A DNA stretch of 64,000 nt, taken from the NCBI GenBank assembly GCA_037974665.1, contig CM075768.1, forward strand, positions 63,205,816 to 63,269,815, in the 5' to 3' direction. The notes under the pieces are model-generated. The model did not search any database. It was given only the letters and a program-made list of their open reading frames with translations, and was not told the origin of the DNA. The translations under genes and the position numbers were made by a program. The stretch is from Ehretia macrophylla. Taxonomy: Eukaryota; Streptophyta; Magnoliopsida; Boraginales; Ehretiaceae. This document shows, piece after piece, positions 44,060-56,917 of this stretch (positions are counted from its first letter, which is position 1; each line of letters begins with the position of its first letter).

Positions 44060-44616
44060 GTCATGTTGAGGGCACAATTCCTTTATGTCTTAACGGTTTC
44101 CTTCCTAGCCTAGAGAGATAGCCCATTCAGAAGGCCCAATAGGCTTAACGACAACCCATCCGTTACAACAACGCAGCATCCTCGCAAGATGTGATATCGA
44201 CATGTTGTAAGGCCGTCTAATGTCCCGCGAGTTAGGTTGTCTTCCTTTTAACAGCTAACGACATACGATCAGGGACGAAAAAATAGAGCGAAAGAAAAAA
44301 ATGGCCCGAAACAGATGAAAACGTTCGATTTTGGCCTCCCAAAATGGGCACAGCGTGCTACCTCGCTACCCCCGTCGTAGAGATATAGGAGAGCTTTGCA
44401 ACGGTATGTTATACGCCGCGTAACTCCTTACGGATAAAAAGTTACAGGCACCCGAGCGACGGAGACCTAGTCACAATCCCTACGGCCTCGGTTTGTGGGC
44501 CCAGCCTCCACGTTAAGCAAAGTTGTCTTGCCGACGGTGCTGTGGGATTCGATTATAGAAATGCGGAGGATAAAGTATCTTGGCAACCCTAATCAGAGGA
44601 AAAAAAATTGAAAAGG

Positions 44617-44735
44617 GAGGTGCAACAAGAGGACTTCCTAGGGGGTCACCCATCCTAGTACTACTCTCACCCAAGCACGCTTAACTTCGGAGTTCTGATG
44701 GGATCCAGTGCATTAGTGCTGGTATGACCGCACCT
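44617..44735 (-). rRNA. 5S: 5S rRNA gene copy 54
   Basis: Full length. Differences: G1A, A8G, C29T, C67T, G97A, G108T, C118T. Boxes A and C are nearly intact. Confidence 0.91.
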
Positions 44736-45293
44736 GTCATATTGAGGGCACAATTCCTTTATGTGTTAACGGTTCACAGTCCCAGCCTAGGGAGATGGCC
44801 CATTCAGAAGGCCCAATGGGCTTAAGGACAACCCATCCGCTTCAACAACACAGTATCCTCGCAAGAAGTGATATCGACAAGTTGTAGGGCCCCCTAATGT
44901 CCCGCGAGTAAGGTTGTCGTACTTTTAACAGCTCACGACGTACGATGCAGGACGAGAAAACAGAGCAAATGAAGAAAAGTGGCCCAAAACTGAAGAAAAC
45001 GTTCGATTTTGGGCTCCCAAAACTAGCACAGCAAGCAAGCTGGCTACCCCCGTCGTAGAGCTCACAGAGAGCTTTGCAACGGTATACTGTGCGCCGCGTA
45101 ACACTTTAAGGATAAAAAGTTATGGGCACCAGAGCGACAGAGACCTGGTCACAAACCCTACGCCCTCGGTTTGCGAGCCCAGCCTCCACGTGTACCGAAG
45201 TTGTCTTGCCCACGGTACCGTTGATTCGATAATTGAAATGTGGTGGATAAAGTATCCTGGCAACCCTAATCGGAGCAAAAAAAATTGAAAAGG

Positions 45294-45412
45294 GGGGTGC
45301 AACACGAGGACTTCCCAGGGGGTCACCCATCCTAGTACTACTTTCGCCCAAGCACGCTAAACTTCAGAGTTCTGATCAGATCCGGTGCATTAGTGCTGGT
45401 ATGATCGAACCC
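45294..45412 (-). rRNA. 5S: 5S rRNA gene copy 55
   Basis: Full length. Differences: G5T, C35T, C36G, C47T, A54T, G70A. A54T is in box A. Confidence 0.91.
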
Positions 45413-45971
45413 GTCATGTTCAGGGCACAATTCCTTTATGTTTTAACGGTTCGCAGTCCCAGCCTAGAGAGATGGCCCATTAAAAAGGCCCAACGGGCTT
45501 AACGACAACCCATCCACTACAACAACGCAGCATCCTCGCAAGACGTGATATCGACGCGTTATAAGGCCCTCTAATGTCCTGCGAGTTCAGTTGTCGTCTT
45601 TTTAACAGCTCACGACGTACGATCAGGGACGAAAAAATAGAGCAAAAGAAGAAAAATGACCCGAAATTGATGAAAACATTCGATTTTGGGCTCCCAAAAT
45701 GGGCACAGCGAGCATGCTCGCTACCGCTGTCGTAGAACTATAGGAGAGCTTTGCAACGGTATGCTGTACGCCGCGTAACTCCTTACGGATCAAAAGTTAT
45801 GGGCACCGGAGGGACGGAGACCTTGTCACGAGCCCTACGCCCTCGGTTTGAGGGCCCAACCTCCACATGAAGCGAAGTTGTCTTGCCAAAGGTGCCGTGG
45901 GATTTAATAATAGAAATGTGGTGGATAAATAATCTTGGCCATCCTAACCGGAGCAAAAAAAATTGAAAAGG

Positions 45972-46090
45972 GGGTTGCTATACGAGAATTTCCCAAGGGG
46001 TCACCCATCCTAGTACAACTCTCGCCCAAGCACGCTTAACTTCGGAGTTCAAATGGGATCCGGTGCATTAGTGCTGGTATGATCACACCC
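45972..46090 (-). rRNA. 5S: 5S rRNA gene copy 56
   Basis: Full length. Differences: C6T, C39T, A40T, A74T, C95T, G102A, C104T, G110A, T112A, C116A. The damage is concentrated in the 3' quarter. Confidence 0.9.
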
Positions 46091-46648
46091 GTCACGTTGA
46101 GGGCACAATTCATTTATGTGTTAACGGTTTACAGTCCCAGCCTAGAGAGATGGCCCTTTCAGAATACCCAATGGGCTTAACGACAACCCATCCTCTATAA
46201 CAACACAGCATCCTCACAAGACTTGATATCGACGTATTGCAGGGCCCTCTAATGTGCCATAAGTAAGGTTGTCGTCCTTTTATCAGCTCATGACGTACGA
46301 TCCGGGAAGGAAAAAGAGAGCAAAAGAAGAAAAGTGGCCCAAAACTAATGAAAACGTTCGATTTTGGCCTCCAAATATAGGCACAGCAAGCAAGCTGGCT
46401 ACCCCCGTCGTAGAGCACTCAGAGAGCTTTGCAACGGTATGCTGTGCGCCGCGTAACTCCTTACGGATCAAAAGTTATGGGCACCGGGGCGACAGAGACT
46501 TGGTCACAAGCCCTACGCCCTCGGTTTGCGGGCCCAGCCTCTATGTGAAGCGAAGTTGTCTTGCCCACGGTGCCGTGGATTCGATAATAGAAATGTGGTA
46601 GATAAAGTATCTTGGCAACCCTAATTGGAGCAAAAAAAATAGAAAAGA

Positions 46649-46767
46649 GGGGTGCAACACGAGGACTTCCCAGGGCGTCCCCCATCCTAGTACTACTCTC
46701 GCCCCAGCACGCTTAACTTCGTAGTTCTGATGGGATCCGGTGCATTTGTACTGGTATGATCGCACCC
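46649..46767 (-). rRNA. 5S: 5S rRNA gene copy 57
   Basis: Full length. Differences: C18T, T21A, C46A, T63G, T88G, C92G. Confidence 0.91.
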
Positions 46768-47316
46768 ATCATGTTGAGGGCACAATTCCTTTATGTGTTA
46801 ACGGTTAACAATCCCAGCCTAGAGAGATGGCCCATTTAGAAGGCCTAGTGGGCTTAAGGACAACCCATCCGCTTTAACAACGTAGCATCCTCGCAAGACG
46901 TGACATCGATGCGTTGTAGGTTCCTCTAATGTCCCGCAAGTATGGTTGTCATCCTTTTAACAGCTCACGGCATACGATCCGGGGTGGAAAAACAGAGCAA
47001 AAGAAGAAAAGTGGCCCGAAATGGATGAAAACGTTCGATTTTAAATGGTACGGCGAGCAAGCTGGCTACCCTCGTCGTAGAGCTCTCGGAGAGCTTTGCA
47101 ACGGTATAATGTGCACTGCGTAACTCCTTACGGATCAAAAGTTATGGGCACCAGAGCGACGGAGGCCTGGTCACAAGCCCTACGCCCTCGGTTTGCGGGC
47201 CCAGCCTCCATGTGAAGCGAAGTTGTCTTGCCCAAGGTGCCGTGGGATTCAATAATAGAAATGTGGTGGATAAAGTATCTTGGCAAGGCTAACAGGAGCA
47301 AAAAAAATTGAAAATG

Positions 47317-47435
47317 GGGGTACAACACGAGGACTTCCCAGGGGGTCACCTATCCTAGTACTACTCTCGCCCAAGCATGCTTAACTTCAGAGTTCTGATG
47401 GGATTCAGTGCATTCGTGCTGGTATGATCGCACCT
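47317..47435 (-). rRNA. 5S: 5S rRNA gene copy 58
   Basis: Full length. Differences: G1A, T21G, C29T, G31A, C47T, G58A, G85A, C114T. The unit below it is 668 bp because about 10 bp are missing near 47043. Confidence 0.9.
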
Positions 47436-47994
47436 GTCATGTTGAGGGCACAATTTCTTTTATGTGTTAACAGCTCACAGTCCCAGCCTAGAGAGATGGC
47501 CCATTCAGAAGGCCTAATGGGCTTAACGACAACCCATACGCTTCGACAACGAAGCATCCTAACAAGACGTAATATCGACGCGTTGTGAAGCCTCTAATGT
47601 CCCGCGAGTAAGGTTGTCATCCTTTTAACAGCTCACAACGTACGATCCGGGACGAAAAAACATAGCAAAAGAAGAAAAAAGGCCTGAAACTTATGAAAAT
47701 GTTCGATTTTGCACTCCAAAAATGGGTACAACATGCAAGCTAGTTGCCACCGTCGTAGAACTCTCGGAGGGCTTTGAAACGGTATGTTGTGCGCCGCGTA
47801 ACTCCTTACGGATCAAAAGTTATGGGCACCTGAGCGACGGAGACCTGGTCAAAAGCCCTACGCCCTCGGTTTATGGGCCCAGCCTCCACGTTAAGCGAAG
47901 TTGTATTGCCTAACGTGCCATGGGATTCGATAATAGAAATGTGGTGAATAAAGAATCTTGGAATCCCTAATAGGGGCAAACAAAATCGAAAAAG

Positions 47995-48113
47995 GGGGTG
48001 CAACACGAGGGCTTCCCTAGGGGTCACCCATCCTAGTACTACTCTCTCCCAAGCACGCTTAACTTTGGACTTATGATGGGATCCGGTACATTAGTGCTGG
48101 TATGATCGCTCCT
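47995..48113 (-). rRNA. 5S: 5S rRNA gene copy 59
   Basis: Full length. Differences: G1A, T4A, C26T, G41T, C44G, G48A, C67A, C95T, T96A, T103C. Confidence 0.9.
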
Positions 48114-48672
48114 GTCATGTTGAGGGCACAATTCCTTTATGTGTTAAAGGTTTACAGTCCCAGCCTAGAGATATGGCCCATTCAGAAGGCCCAATAGACT
48201 TTACGACAACCCATCCGCTACAACAACACAGCATCCTCGCAAGACGTGATATCAACGCGTTGTAGGGCCCTCTATTGTCCCGCGAGTAAGGTTATCGTCG
48301 TTTTAACAAATCACGACGTACGATCCGAGAGGAAAAAATTGAGCAAAAGTGGAAAAGTGGCCCGAAACTGATGAAAATGTTCGATTTTGGGGTCCAAAAA
48401 CGGGCTCAGCGGGCAAGTTGGCTGCCCCCGTCGTAGAGATCTCGGAGGGCTTTGCAACGGCATGCTTTGAGCCGCGTAACTTCTTACGGATCAAAAGTTA
48501 TGGGCACCAGAGCAACGGAGACCTGGTCACAAGCCTTACGCCATAGGTTTACGAGCCTAGCCTCCGCGTGAAATGAAGTTGTCTTGCCCATGGTGCTGTG
48601 GGATTTGATAATAGAAATGTGGTGGATAAAGTATCTTGGCGACCCTAATCGGAGCAAAAACACTTGAAATGG

Positions 48673-48791
48673 GGGGTGCAACTCGAGGACTTCCTAGGGG
48701 GTCACCCATCCTAGTACTACTCTCGCCCAAGCACGCTTAACTTCGGAGTTCTGATGGGATCCGGTGCATTAGTGCTGGTATAATCGCACCA
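48673..48791 (-). rRNA. 5S: 5S rRNA gene copy 60 (well kept)
   Basis: Full length with four differences: G1T, C10T, G97A, T109A. Box A and the intermediate element are perfect. It shares C10T and G97A with neighbour copy 61. Confidence 0.93.
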
Positions 48792-49350
48792 GTCACGTTG
48801 AGGGCACAATTCCTTTAAGTGTTAACGGTTTACAGTCCCAGCCTAAAGAGATGGCCCATTCAGAGGGCCCAATGGGCTTAACGATAACCCATCTGCTACA
48901 ACAACGCCGTATCCTTGCAAGACGTGATATCGACGAGTTGTAGGGCCCTCTAATGTCCCGTGACTAAGGTTGTTGTACTTTTAATAGCTCACGACGTACG
49001 ATCCGGGACAGAAAAATAGAGCAAAAGAATAAAAGTTGCCCGAAACTGATGAAAATGTTCGATTTTGGGGTCCAAAAATAGGCACAGCAAACAAGCTAGC
49101 TACCCCCGTCATAGAGATCTCCGAGAGCTTTGCAACGGCATGCTTTGCGCCGCATAACTCCTTACGGATCAAAAGTTATGGGCACCGGAGCAATGGAGAC
49201 CTGCTCATAAGCCCTACACCCTCGGTTTACGAGCCCAGCCTGCACGTGAAATGAAGTTGTCTTGCCCATGGTGCTGTGGGATTCGATAATAGAAATGTGG
49301 TGGATAAAGTATATTGGCGACATTAACCGGTGCAAAAGAAATTGAAATGG

Positions 49351-49469
49351 GGGGTGCAACACGGTGACTTCCTAGGGGGTTACCCATCCTAGTACTACTC
49401 TCGCCCAAGCACGCTTAACTTCGGAGTTCTGATGGGATCCGGTGCATTAGAGCTGGTATAATAGCACCG
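49351..49469 (-). rRNA. 5S: 5S rRNA gene copy 61
   Basis: Full length. Differences: G1C, G7T, C10T, A19T, G89A, G97A, C105A, T106C. Box A is intact. Its spacer resembles that of copy 60 more than other units. Confidence 0.91.
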
Positions 49470-50028
49470 GTCATGTTGAGGGCACAATTCCTTTATGTGT
49501 TAACGGTTTACAGTCCCAACCTAGAGAGATGGCCCATTAAGAGGGCCCAATAGGCTTAATGACAACCCATCTGCTACAACAACGCCGTATCCTCGCAAGA
49601 CGTGATATCGACGAGTGGTAGGGCCCTCTAATGTCCTGCGACTAAGGTTGTTGTCTTTTTTACAGCTCACGACGTACAATCCGGGATGAAAAAACTGAGC
49701 AAAAGAAGAAAAGTATTCTGAAACTAATGAAAATATTCAATTTGAGGCTTCAAAAAGGGGCACAGCGAGCAAGATGGCTACCCCTGTCGTAGAGCTCTCA
49801 GAGAGCTTTCCAACGGTATGTTGTGCTCAATGTAACTCCTTGCGGATCAAAAGCTATGGGCACCGGAGTGACAGAGACCTGGTCACAAGCCCTACGCCCT
49901 CGGTTTGCGGGCCTAGCCTCCACGTGAAGCGAAGTTGTCTGGCCCAATGGTCCGTGGGATTCGATAATAGAAATTTGGTGGATAAAGTATCTTGGCAACC
50001 TTAACCAAAGCAAAAAAAATTGAAAAGG

Positions 50029-50147
50029 GGGGTGCAACACGAGGACTTCCCCGGGGGTCACCAATCCTAGTACTACTCTCTCCCAAGCACGCTTAACTTC
50101 AGAGTTCTGATGGGATCCGGTGCATTAGTGCTGGTATGATCGCACCC
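50029..50147 (-). rRNA. 5S: 5S rRNA gene copy 62 (well kept)
   Basis: Full length with four differences: C47T, C67A, G85T, T96G. Confidence 0.92.
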
Positions 50148-50706
50148 ATCATGTTGAGGGCACAAATCCTTTATCTGTTAACGGTTTACAGTCCCAGCCT
50201 AGAGAGATAGGTCATTTAGAAGGCCCAATGGGATTAACGACAACCCATCCGCTACAACAACTCGGCATCCTCGCAAGACGTGATATCGACGCATTGTAAG
50301 GCCCTCTAATATCCCGCGAGTAAGGTTGTCGTCCTTTTAACTGCTCACGACGTACGATCCGGGATGGAAAAACAGAGCTAAACTAGTAAAGTGGCCCGAA
50401 ATTGATGAAAATGTTCCATTTTGGGCTCCAAAAATGGGCAAAGCGAGCGAGCTAGCTATCACCGTCGTAGAGCTCTCGGAGAGCTTTCCAACGGTATGTT
50501 GTGCTCCACGTAACTCCTTACGGATCAAAAGTTATGGGCACCGGAGCGACGGAGAACTGGTCACAAGCCGTACGCCCTCGGTTTGCGGGCCCAGCCTCCA
50601 CGTGAAGCAAAGTGGTCTTGCCCACGGTGCCGTGGGATTCGATAAAAGAAATGTGGTGGCTAAAGTATCTTGGCAACCATAACCGGAGCAAAAAAATTTG
50701 AAAAGG

Positions 50707-50825
50707 GGGATGGAACACGAGGACTTCGCAGGGGGTGACCCATTCTAGTACTACTCTCGCCCAAGCACGCTTAACTTGGGAGTTCTGATGGGATCCGGTG
50801 CATTATTGCCGGTATGATCGCACCT
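50707..50825 (-). rRNA. 5S: 5S rRNA gene copy 63
   Basis: Full length. Differences: G1A, A16G, C20A, G48C, G82A, G89C, G98C, G113C, C116T. Box A is intact, box C has two changes. Confidence 0.9.
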
Positions 50826-51383
50826 TTCAAGGTGAGGGCACAATTCCTTTATGTGTTAACGATTCACAGTCCCAGCCTAGAGAGATGGCCCATTCAGAAG
50901 GCCCAATGGGCATAAGGACAACCCATCCACTTCAACAATGACGCATCCTCGCAAGACATGATATCGACACGTTGTAAGGCCCTCTAATGTCCCGCGAGTA
51001 AGGTTGTCGTCCTTTTAACAGCTCACGACGTACGATCCGAGATGAAAAAATAGAGCAAAACAAGAAAGTGACCCGAAACTGATGAAAATGTTTGATTTTG
51101 GGCTCCAAAAAGGTGCACAACGAGCAAGTTGGCCATTGTTGTCGTAGAGCTCTCGGTGAGCTTTGCAATGGTATGTTGTGCGCCGCGTAACTTCTTACGG
51201 ATCAAAAGTTATGGGCATCGGAGCGATGGAGACTTGGTCACAAGGCCGACGCCCTCGGTTTGCCGGTCCAGCCTCCACGTGAAGCGAAGTTGTCTAGCCC
51301 ACGGTTTCGTGTGATTCGATAATAGAAATGTGGTGGATAAAGTATCTTGGAAACCCTAGCCGGAGCAAAAAAAATTGAAAAGA

Positions 51384-51501
51384 GGGATGCAACACGAGGA
51401 CATCCGAGGGGTCACCCATTCTAGTACTACTCTCGCCCAAGCATGTTTAACTTTGGTGTTCTGATGGGATCCGGTGCATTAGTGATGGTATGATCGTACC
51501 T
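51384..51501 (-). pseudogene. 5S: 5S rRNA gene copy 64 (degenerate)
   Basis: 118 nt with a one-base loss at 92-98. Also G1A, G5A, G17T, T45A, G48A, G56A, G58A, G82A, G97C, A101T, C116T. Box A carries two transitions. Confidence 0.87.
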
Positions 51502-52060
51502 GTCATGTTGAGGGCACAATTCCTTTATGTATTAACGGTTCCCAGTCCCAGCCTAGAGAGATGGCCCATTCAGAAGGCTCAATGGGCTTAAGGACAACCC
51601 ATCCGCTTCAACAACGCAGCATCCTTGCAACACGTGATATCAATGCATTGTAGGGCCCTCTAATGTCCAGCGAGCAAGGTTGTTGTCCTTTTAACACCTC
51701 ACGATATACTATCCGGGACTGAAAAATCGAGCAAAAGAAGAAAAGTGTTCCGAAACTGATGAAAATATTCAATTTTAGGCTCCAAAAAGGGGCACAGCGA
51801 GCAAACTGGCTACCCTTTTCGTCGAGTTCTAGGAGAGCTTTGCAACGGTATGCTGTACGCCATGTAACTCCTTAAGGATCAAAAGTTATGGGTACCGGTG
51901 CGTCGGAGACCTGGTCACAAGCCCTAAGCCCTCGGTTTACGGGCCCAGCCTCCACATGAAGCGAAGTTGTCTGGCCCACGGTGCCGTTGGATTCGATAAT
52001 AGAAATGTGATGGATAAAGTATCTTGGCAACCCTAACTGAAGCAAAAAAAATTGAAAAGG

Positions 52061-52179
52061 GGGTTGCAACACAACGACTTCTCAGGGGGTCACCCATCCT
52101 AGTACTACTCTCACCCAAGCATGCTTAACTTTGGAGTTCTGATGGGATCTGGTGCATTAGTGCTAAAATAATCGCACCC
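52061..52179 (-). rRNA. 5S: 5S rRNA gene copy 65 (degenerate)
   Basis: Full length with 12 differences: C10T, A13T, C14T, C15T, G30A, G48A, G58A, C67T, G98A, C105G, C107T, C116A. Four CpG sites are hit. Confidence 0.88.
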
Positions 52180-52738
52180 GTCATGATGAGGGCACAATTC
52201 CTTTATGTGTTAACGGTTTACAGTCCCAGCCTTAAGAGATGGCCCATTCAGAAGGGCCAATGGGCTTAACGACAACCCATCCGCTACAACAACGCAGCAT
52301 CCTCGCAAGACGTGATATCGACGCGTTGTAGGGCCCTCTAATGTCCAGCGAGTAACGTTGTCGTCCTTTTAACAGCTCATGACGTACGATCTGGGATGGT
52401 AAAACAGAGCAAAAGAAAAAAAGTGGGCCGAAATTGATAAAAATGTTCGATTTTGGGCTCCCAAAATGGGCACAACGACCAAGCTAGCTGCCCCCATCGC
52501 AGAGCTCTCGGAGAGCTTTCCAACGGTATTCTGTGCATCGCGTAACTTCTTATGGATAAAAAGTTATGGGCACCGGGGCGACGGAGACTTGGTCACTAGC
52601 CCTACGCCCTCGGTTTGCAGGCCTAGCCTCTATGTGAAGCGAAGTTGTCTTGCCTAAGGTGCCGTGAGATTCGATAATAGAAATGTGGTGGATAAAGTAT
52701 CTTGGCAACCCTAAACGGAGGAAAAAAAATTGAAAAGG

Positions 52739-52857
52739 GAGGTGCAACACGAAGACTTCCCAAGGGGTCACCCAGCCTTGTACTACTCTCACCCAAGCAC
52801 GCTTAACTTCAGAGTTCTGATGGGATGCGGTGTATTAGTGCTGGTATGATCGCACCC
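52739..52857 (-). rRNA. 5S: 5S rRNA gene copy 66
   Basis: Full length. Differences: G25A, G31C, C47T, C67T, T79A, A83C, C95T, C105T, C118T. All nine recur in copy 81, which has only one extra change. Confidence 0.91.
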
Positions 52858-53417
52858 ATCACATTAAGGGCATAATTCATTTATGTGTTAACGGTTCGCA
52901 GTCCCAGCCTATAGAGATGGCCCATTCAGAAGGCCCGATGTGGGTTTAAGGACAACCCATCAGCTTCAACAACGCAGTGTCCTGGCAAGACGTAATATTG
53001 ACACATTGTAGGGCCCTTTAATGTCCCGCGAGTAAGGTTGTTGTCCATTTAACAGCTAACGACGTACGATCCGGGACGGAAAAACAGAGCAAAAGTAGAA
53101 AAGTGGCCCGAAACTGATGCAAATTTTAAATTTTGGGCTCCAAAAACGTGCACAGCGAGCAAGCTAGCTACCCCCGTCGTAGAGCTCTCAGAGAGCTTTG
53201 CTAGGGTATTCTGTGCGCCGCGTAACTCCTTACGGATCAAAAGTTATGTGCACCGAAGCGACGGAGACCTGGTCACAAGCCCTACGCCCTCGGTTTGCGG
53301 GCCCAACTTCCACGTCAAGCGAAGTTGTCTTGCCCAAGGTCCTGTGGGATTCGATAATAGAAGTGTGGTGGATAAAGTATTTTGCCAACCCTAATCGAAG
53401 AAAAAATAATTGAAAAA

Positions 53418-53536
53418 GGGGTGCAACACGAGGACTTCCCAGTGGGTCACCCATCCTAGTACTACTCTCGCCCAAACATGCTTAACTTCGGAGTTCTGCT
53501 GGGATCCGGTGCGTTAGTGCTGGTATGGTCGCACCC
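53418..53536 (-). rRNA. 5S: 5S rRNA gene copy 67
   Basis: Full length. Differences: T9C, T24C, T38G, G58A, C61T, C94A. T9C, T24C and T38G are shared with copy 82. Confidence 0.91.
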
Positions 53537-54095
53537 GTCATGTTCAGGGCATAATTCTTTTATGTGTTAACGGTTCACAATCCCAGCCTAGAGAGATGGC
53601 CCATTTAGAAGGCCCAATGGGCTTAACGACGACCCATCCGCTACAACAACGCAGCATCCTCGGAAGATGTGATATCGACGCCTTGTAGGGCCCTCTAACG
53701 TCCCGCGAGTGAGGTTGTCGTCCTTTTAATAGCTCACGACGTATGATCCGGGACGAAAAAATAGAGCAAAAGAAGAAAAATGGCCAGAAACTGATGAAAA
53801 TGTTCTATTTTGGGCTCCAAAAATGGGCACAGTGAGCAAGCTGGCTGCCCTTGACGTAGAGCTCTTCGAGAGCTTTCCAACGGCATGCTGTGCACCGCGT
53901 AACTCCTTACGGATCAAAAGTTATGCGCACCGGAGGGACGGAGACCTGGTCACAAGCCCTACGCCCTCGGTTTGCGGGCCCAGCATACACGTGAAGCGAG
54001 GTTGTCTTTTCCAAGGTGCCGTGGGAGTCGATAATAGAAATATGGTGGATAAAGTATCTTGGCAACCCTAACCGGAGCAAAAAAAATTGAAAATG

Positions 54096-54214
54096 GGGGT
54101 GCAACACGAGTACTTCGCATGGGGTCACCCATCCTAGTACGACTCTCGCCCAAGCACGCTTAACTTCGGAGCTCTGATGGGATCCGGTGCATTAGTGCTG
54201 GTATGATCACATCC
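54096..54214 (-). rRNA. 5S: 5S rRNA gene copy 68
   Basis: Full length. Differences: G3A, C6T, A43G, A74C, C95A, G98C, C104A. Box A is intact. Confidence 0.91.
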
Positions 54215-54772
54215 GTCATGTTGACGGCACAATTCCTTTATGTGTTAACGGTTTACAGTCCCAGCCTAGAGAGATGGCCCATTCGAAAGGCCCAATGGGC
54301 TTATCGACTACCCATTTGTTACAACAACGCAGCATCCTCGCAACATGTGATATCGATGCGTTGTAGGGCCCTCTAATGTCCCGCGAGTAAGGTTGTCGTT
54401 CTTTTAAAAACTCACGACGTACGATCCGAGACGGAAAAACAGAGCAAAAGAAGAAAAGTTGCTCGAAACTGAAAAAAACGTTCAATTTTGGGCTCCCAAA
54501 ATGGGCAAAGCGAGCAAGCTGGCTGCCCCCGTCGAAGAGCTCTCAGAAATCTTTGCAACGGTATGTTGTGCGCCGCGTAACTCCTTACGGATAAAAAGTT
54601 ATGGGCACAGGAGTGACGGAGAGCTGGTCACAATCACTACGTCCTCGGTTTGCTGGCCCAGCCTCCATGTTAAGCAGAGTTGTCTTGCCTATGGTGACGT
54701 GGATTCGATAATAGAGATGTGGTGGATAAAGTATCTTGGCAACCCTAATCGGAGCAAAAAAAATTGAAAAGG

Positions 54773-54891
54773 GGGGTGCAACACGAGGACTTCCCAGGGA
54801 GTCAACTATCCTAGTACTACTCTCGTCCAAGCACGCTTAACTTCGGAGTTCTGATGGGATCGGGTGCATTAGTGCTGGGATGAGCGCACAC
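54773..54891 (-). rRNA. 5S: 5S rRNA gene copy 69
   Basis: Full length. Differences: G2T, A8C, A13C, G30C, G66A, G85A, G87T, C92T. Box C has three changes. Confidence 0.9.
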
Positions 54892-55450
54892 GTCATGTTG
54901 AGGGCACAATTAGTTTATGTCTTAACGGGTCACAGTCGTAACCTAGAGAGATGGCCCATTTAGAAGGCCCTATGGGCTTAACGACAACCCATCCGCTTCA
55001 ACAACGTAGCATCCTCGCAAGACATGATATTGACACGTTGTAGGGCCCTCTAATGTCCCGTGAGTAAGGTTGTCGTCCCTTTAACAGCGCATGACGTACG
55101 ATCTGGGAGGAAAAAACTGAGCAAAAGAAAAAAAGTGGCCCGAAACTGATGAAACTGTTCGATTTTAGGGTCAAAAAATGGGCACAGCGAGCAAGCTGGC
55201 TGCCTCCGTCGTAGAGCTCTCGAAGTGCTTTGCAAAGGTATGATGTGCGCCGCGTAACTCCTTACGGATCAAAAGTTATGGGCACCAGAGCGACGGAGAC
55301 TTGGTCACAAGCCCTACACCCTCGGTTTGCGAGCCCAGCCTCCATGTAAAGCGAAGTTGTCTTGCCCAAGGTGCCGTGGGATTCGATAATAGAAATGTGT
55401 TGGATAAAGTATCTTGGCAACCCTAACCAGAGCAAAAAAAATTAAAAAGG

Positions 55451-55569
55451 GGGATGCAGCACCAGAACTTCCCAAGGGGTCACCCATCCTAGTACTACTC
55501 TCGCCCAAGCATGCTTAACTTCGGAGTTTTGATAGGATCCTGTGCATTAGTGCTCGTATGATCGCACCC
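55451..55569 (-). rRNA. 5S: 5S rRNA gene copy 70
   Basis: Full length. Differences: C15G, C29A, C36T, G41A, G58A, C95T, C104T, C107G, T111C, C116T. Confidence 0.9.
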
Positions 55570-56120
55570 ATCATGTTGAGGGCAAAATTCCTTTATGTGT
55601 TAACGGTTTACAGTCCCAGCCTAGAGAGATGGCCCATTCAGAAGGCCCAATGGGCATAACGACAACCCATCCGCTATAACAATGCAACATTCTCGCAAGG
55701 CGTGATATCGACGCGTTATAGGGCCCTCTAATGTCCGAAGTGTAAGGTTGTTGTCCTTTTAACACCTCACAACGTACGATCCAGGATGAAAAAATAGAGG
55801 AAAAGAAGAAAAGTATCCCGAAACTAATGAAAACGTTCGATTTTGGGCCCCCAAAACAGGCACAGCGAGCTGCCCCCGTCGTAGAGCTATCAAGGAGCTT
55901 TGCAACGGTATGCTGTGTGCCACATAACTCCTTACGGAAAAAAAGTTATGGGCGCCGGAGCGACGGAGACCTGGTCACAAGCCCTACACCCTCGGTTAGC
56001 GGGACCAGCCTCCACATGAAGCGAAGTTGTCTTGCCCACGGTGCCGTGGGATTCGATAATAGAAATGTGGTGGATAAAGTATCTTGGCAACCCTTATCGG
56101 AGAAAAAAAAATTTAAAAGG

Positions 56121-56239
56121 GAGGTGCAACACGAGGACTTCCCAGGGGGTCACCCATCCTAGTACTACTCTCGCCCATGCACGCTTAACTTCTGAGTTCT
56201 AATGGAATCTGGTGCATTAGTGCTGGTACGATCGCCCCC
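56121..56239 (-). rRNA. 5S: 5S rRNA gene copy 71
   Basis: Full length. Differences: T4G, A11G, G30A, C34T, C39T, C47A, T62A, C118T. The unit below is 670 bp because of an 8-bp loss near 55868. Confidence 0.9.
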
Positions 56240-56798
56240 GTCATGTTGAAGGCACAATTCCTTTATGTGTTAACGGTTCATAGACCCAGCCTAGAGAGAT
56301 GGCCCGTTCAGAAGGCCCAATAGGCTTAAGGACAATCCATCCGCTTCAACAACGCAGCATCCTCGCAAGACATGATATGGACGCGTTGTAGGGCCCTCTG
56401 ATGTCCCGCAAGTTAGGTTGTCGTCCTTTTAACAGCTCACGACGTACAATCCTAGATGGAAAAAAAGGGCAAAAGAAGAAAAGTGGCCTAAAACTGATGA
56501 AAATGCTCGATTTGGGGCTCCAAAAATGGGCGCAGCCAGGAAACTAGCTACCCCCGTCGTAGAGCCCTCGGAGAGCATTGCAACGGTATGCTGTGCGCCA
56601 CGTAACTCCTTCCGGATCAAAGGTTATGGGACCCGGAGCGCCGGAGACCTGGTCACAAGCCGTCCCCCCTCGGTTTGGGGGCCCGCCCTCCACGTGAAGC
56701 GAAGTTGTCTTGCCCAAGGTGCCATGGGATTCGATAATAGAAATGTGGTGGATAAAGTATCTTGGCAACGCTAACCGGAGCAAAAAAAATTGAAAAGT

Positions 56799-56917
56799 GG
56801 GGTGCAAAACGAGGACTTCCCAGGGGGTCACCCATCCTAGTACTACTCTCGTCCCAGCACGATTAACTTCTGAGTTCTGATGGGATCCACTGCATTAGTG
56901 CTGCTATAATCTGACCC
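56799..56917 (-). rRNA. 5S: 5S rRNA gene copy 72 (degenerate)
   Basis: Full length with 11 differences: G5C, C6A, C10T, C14G, C28G, C29T, C47A, G56T, T63G, G66A, G110T. Box A has two transversions. Confidence 0.88.

Larger units (their letters stand above)
52190..53840. repeat. Fifteen-unit-offset duplication, first copy
   Basis: Covers copies 66 and 67. Shares private spacer variants with 62340-64000, including AGAAGGGCCAATGGGC, GGATGGTAAAACAG and CCCGATGTGGG. Confidence 0.83.
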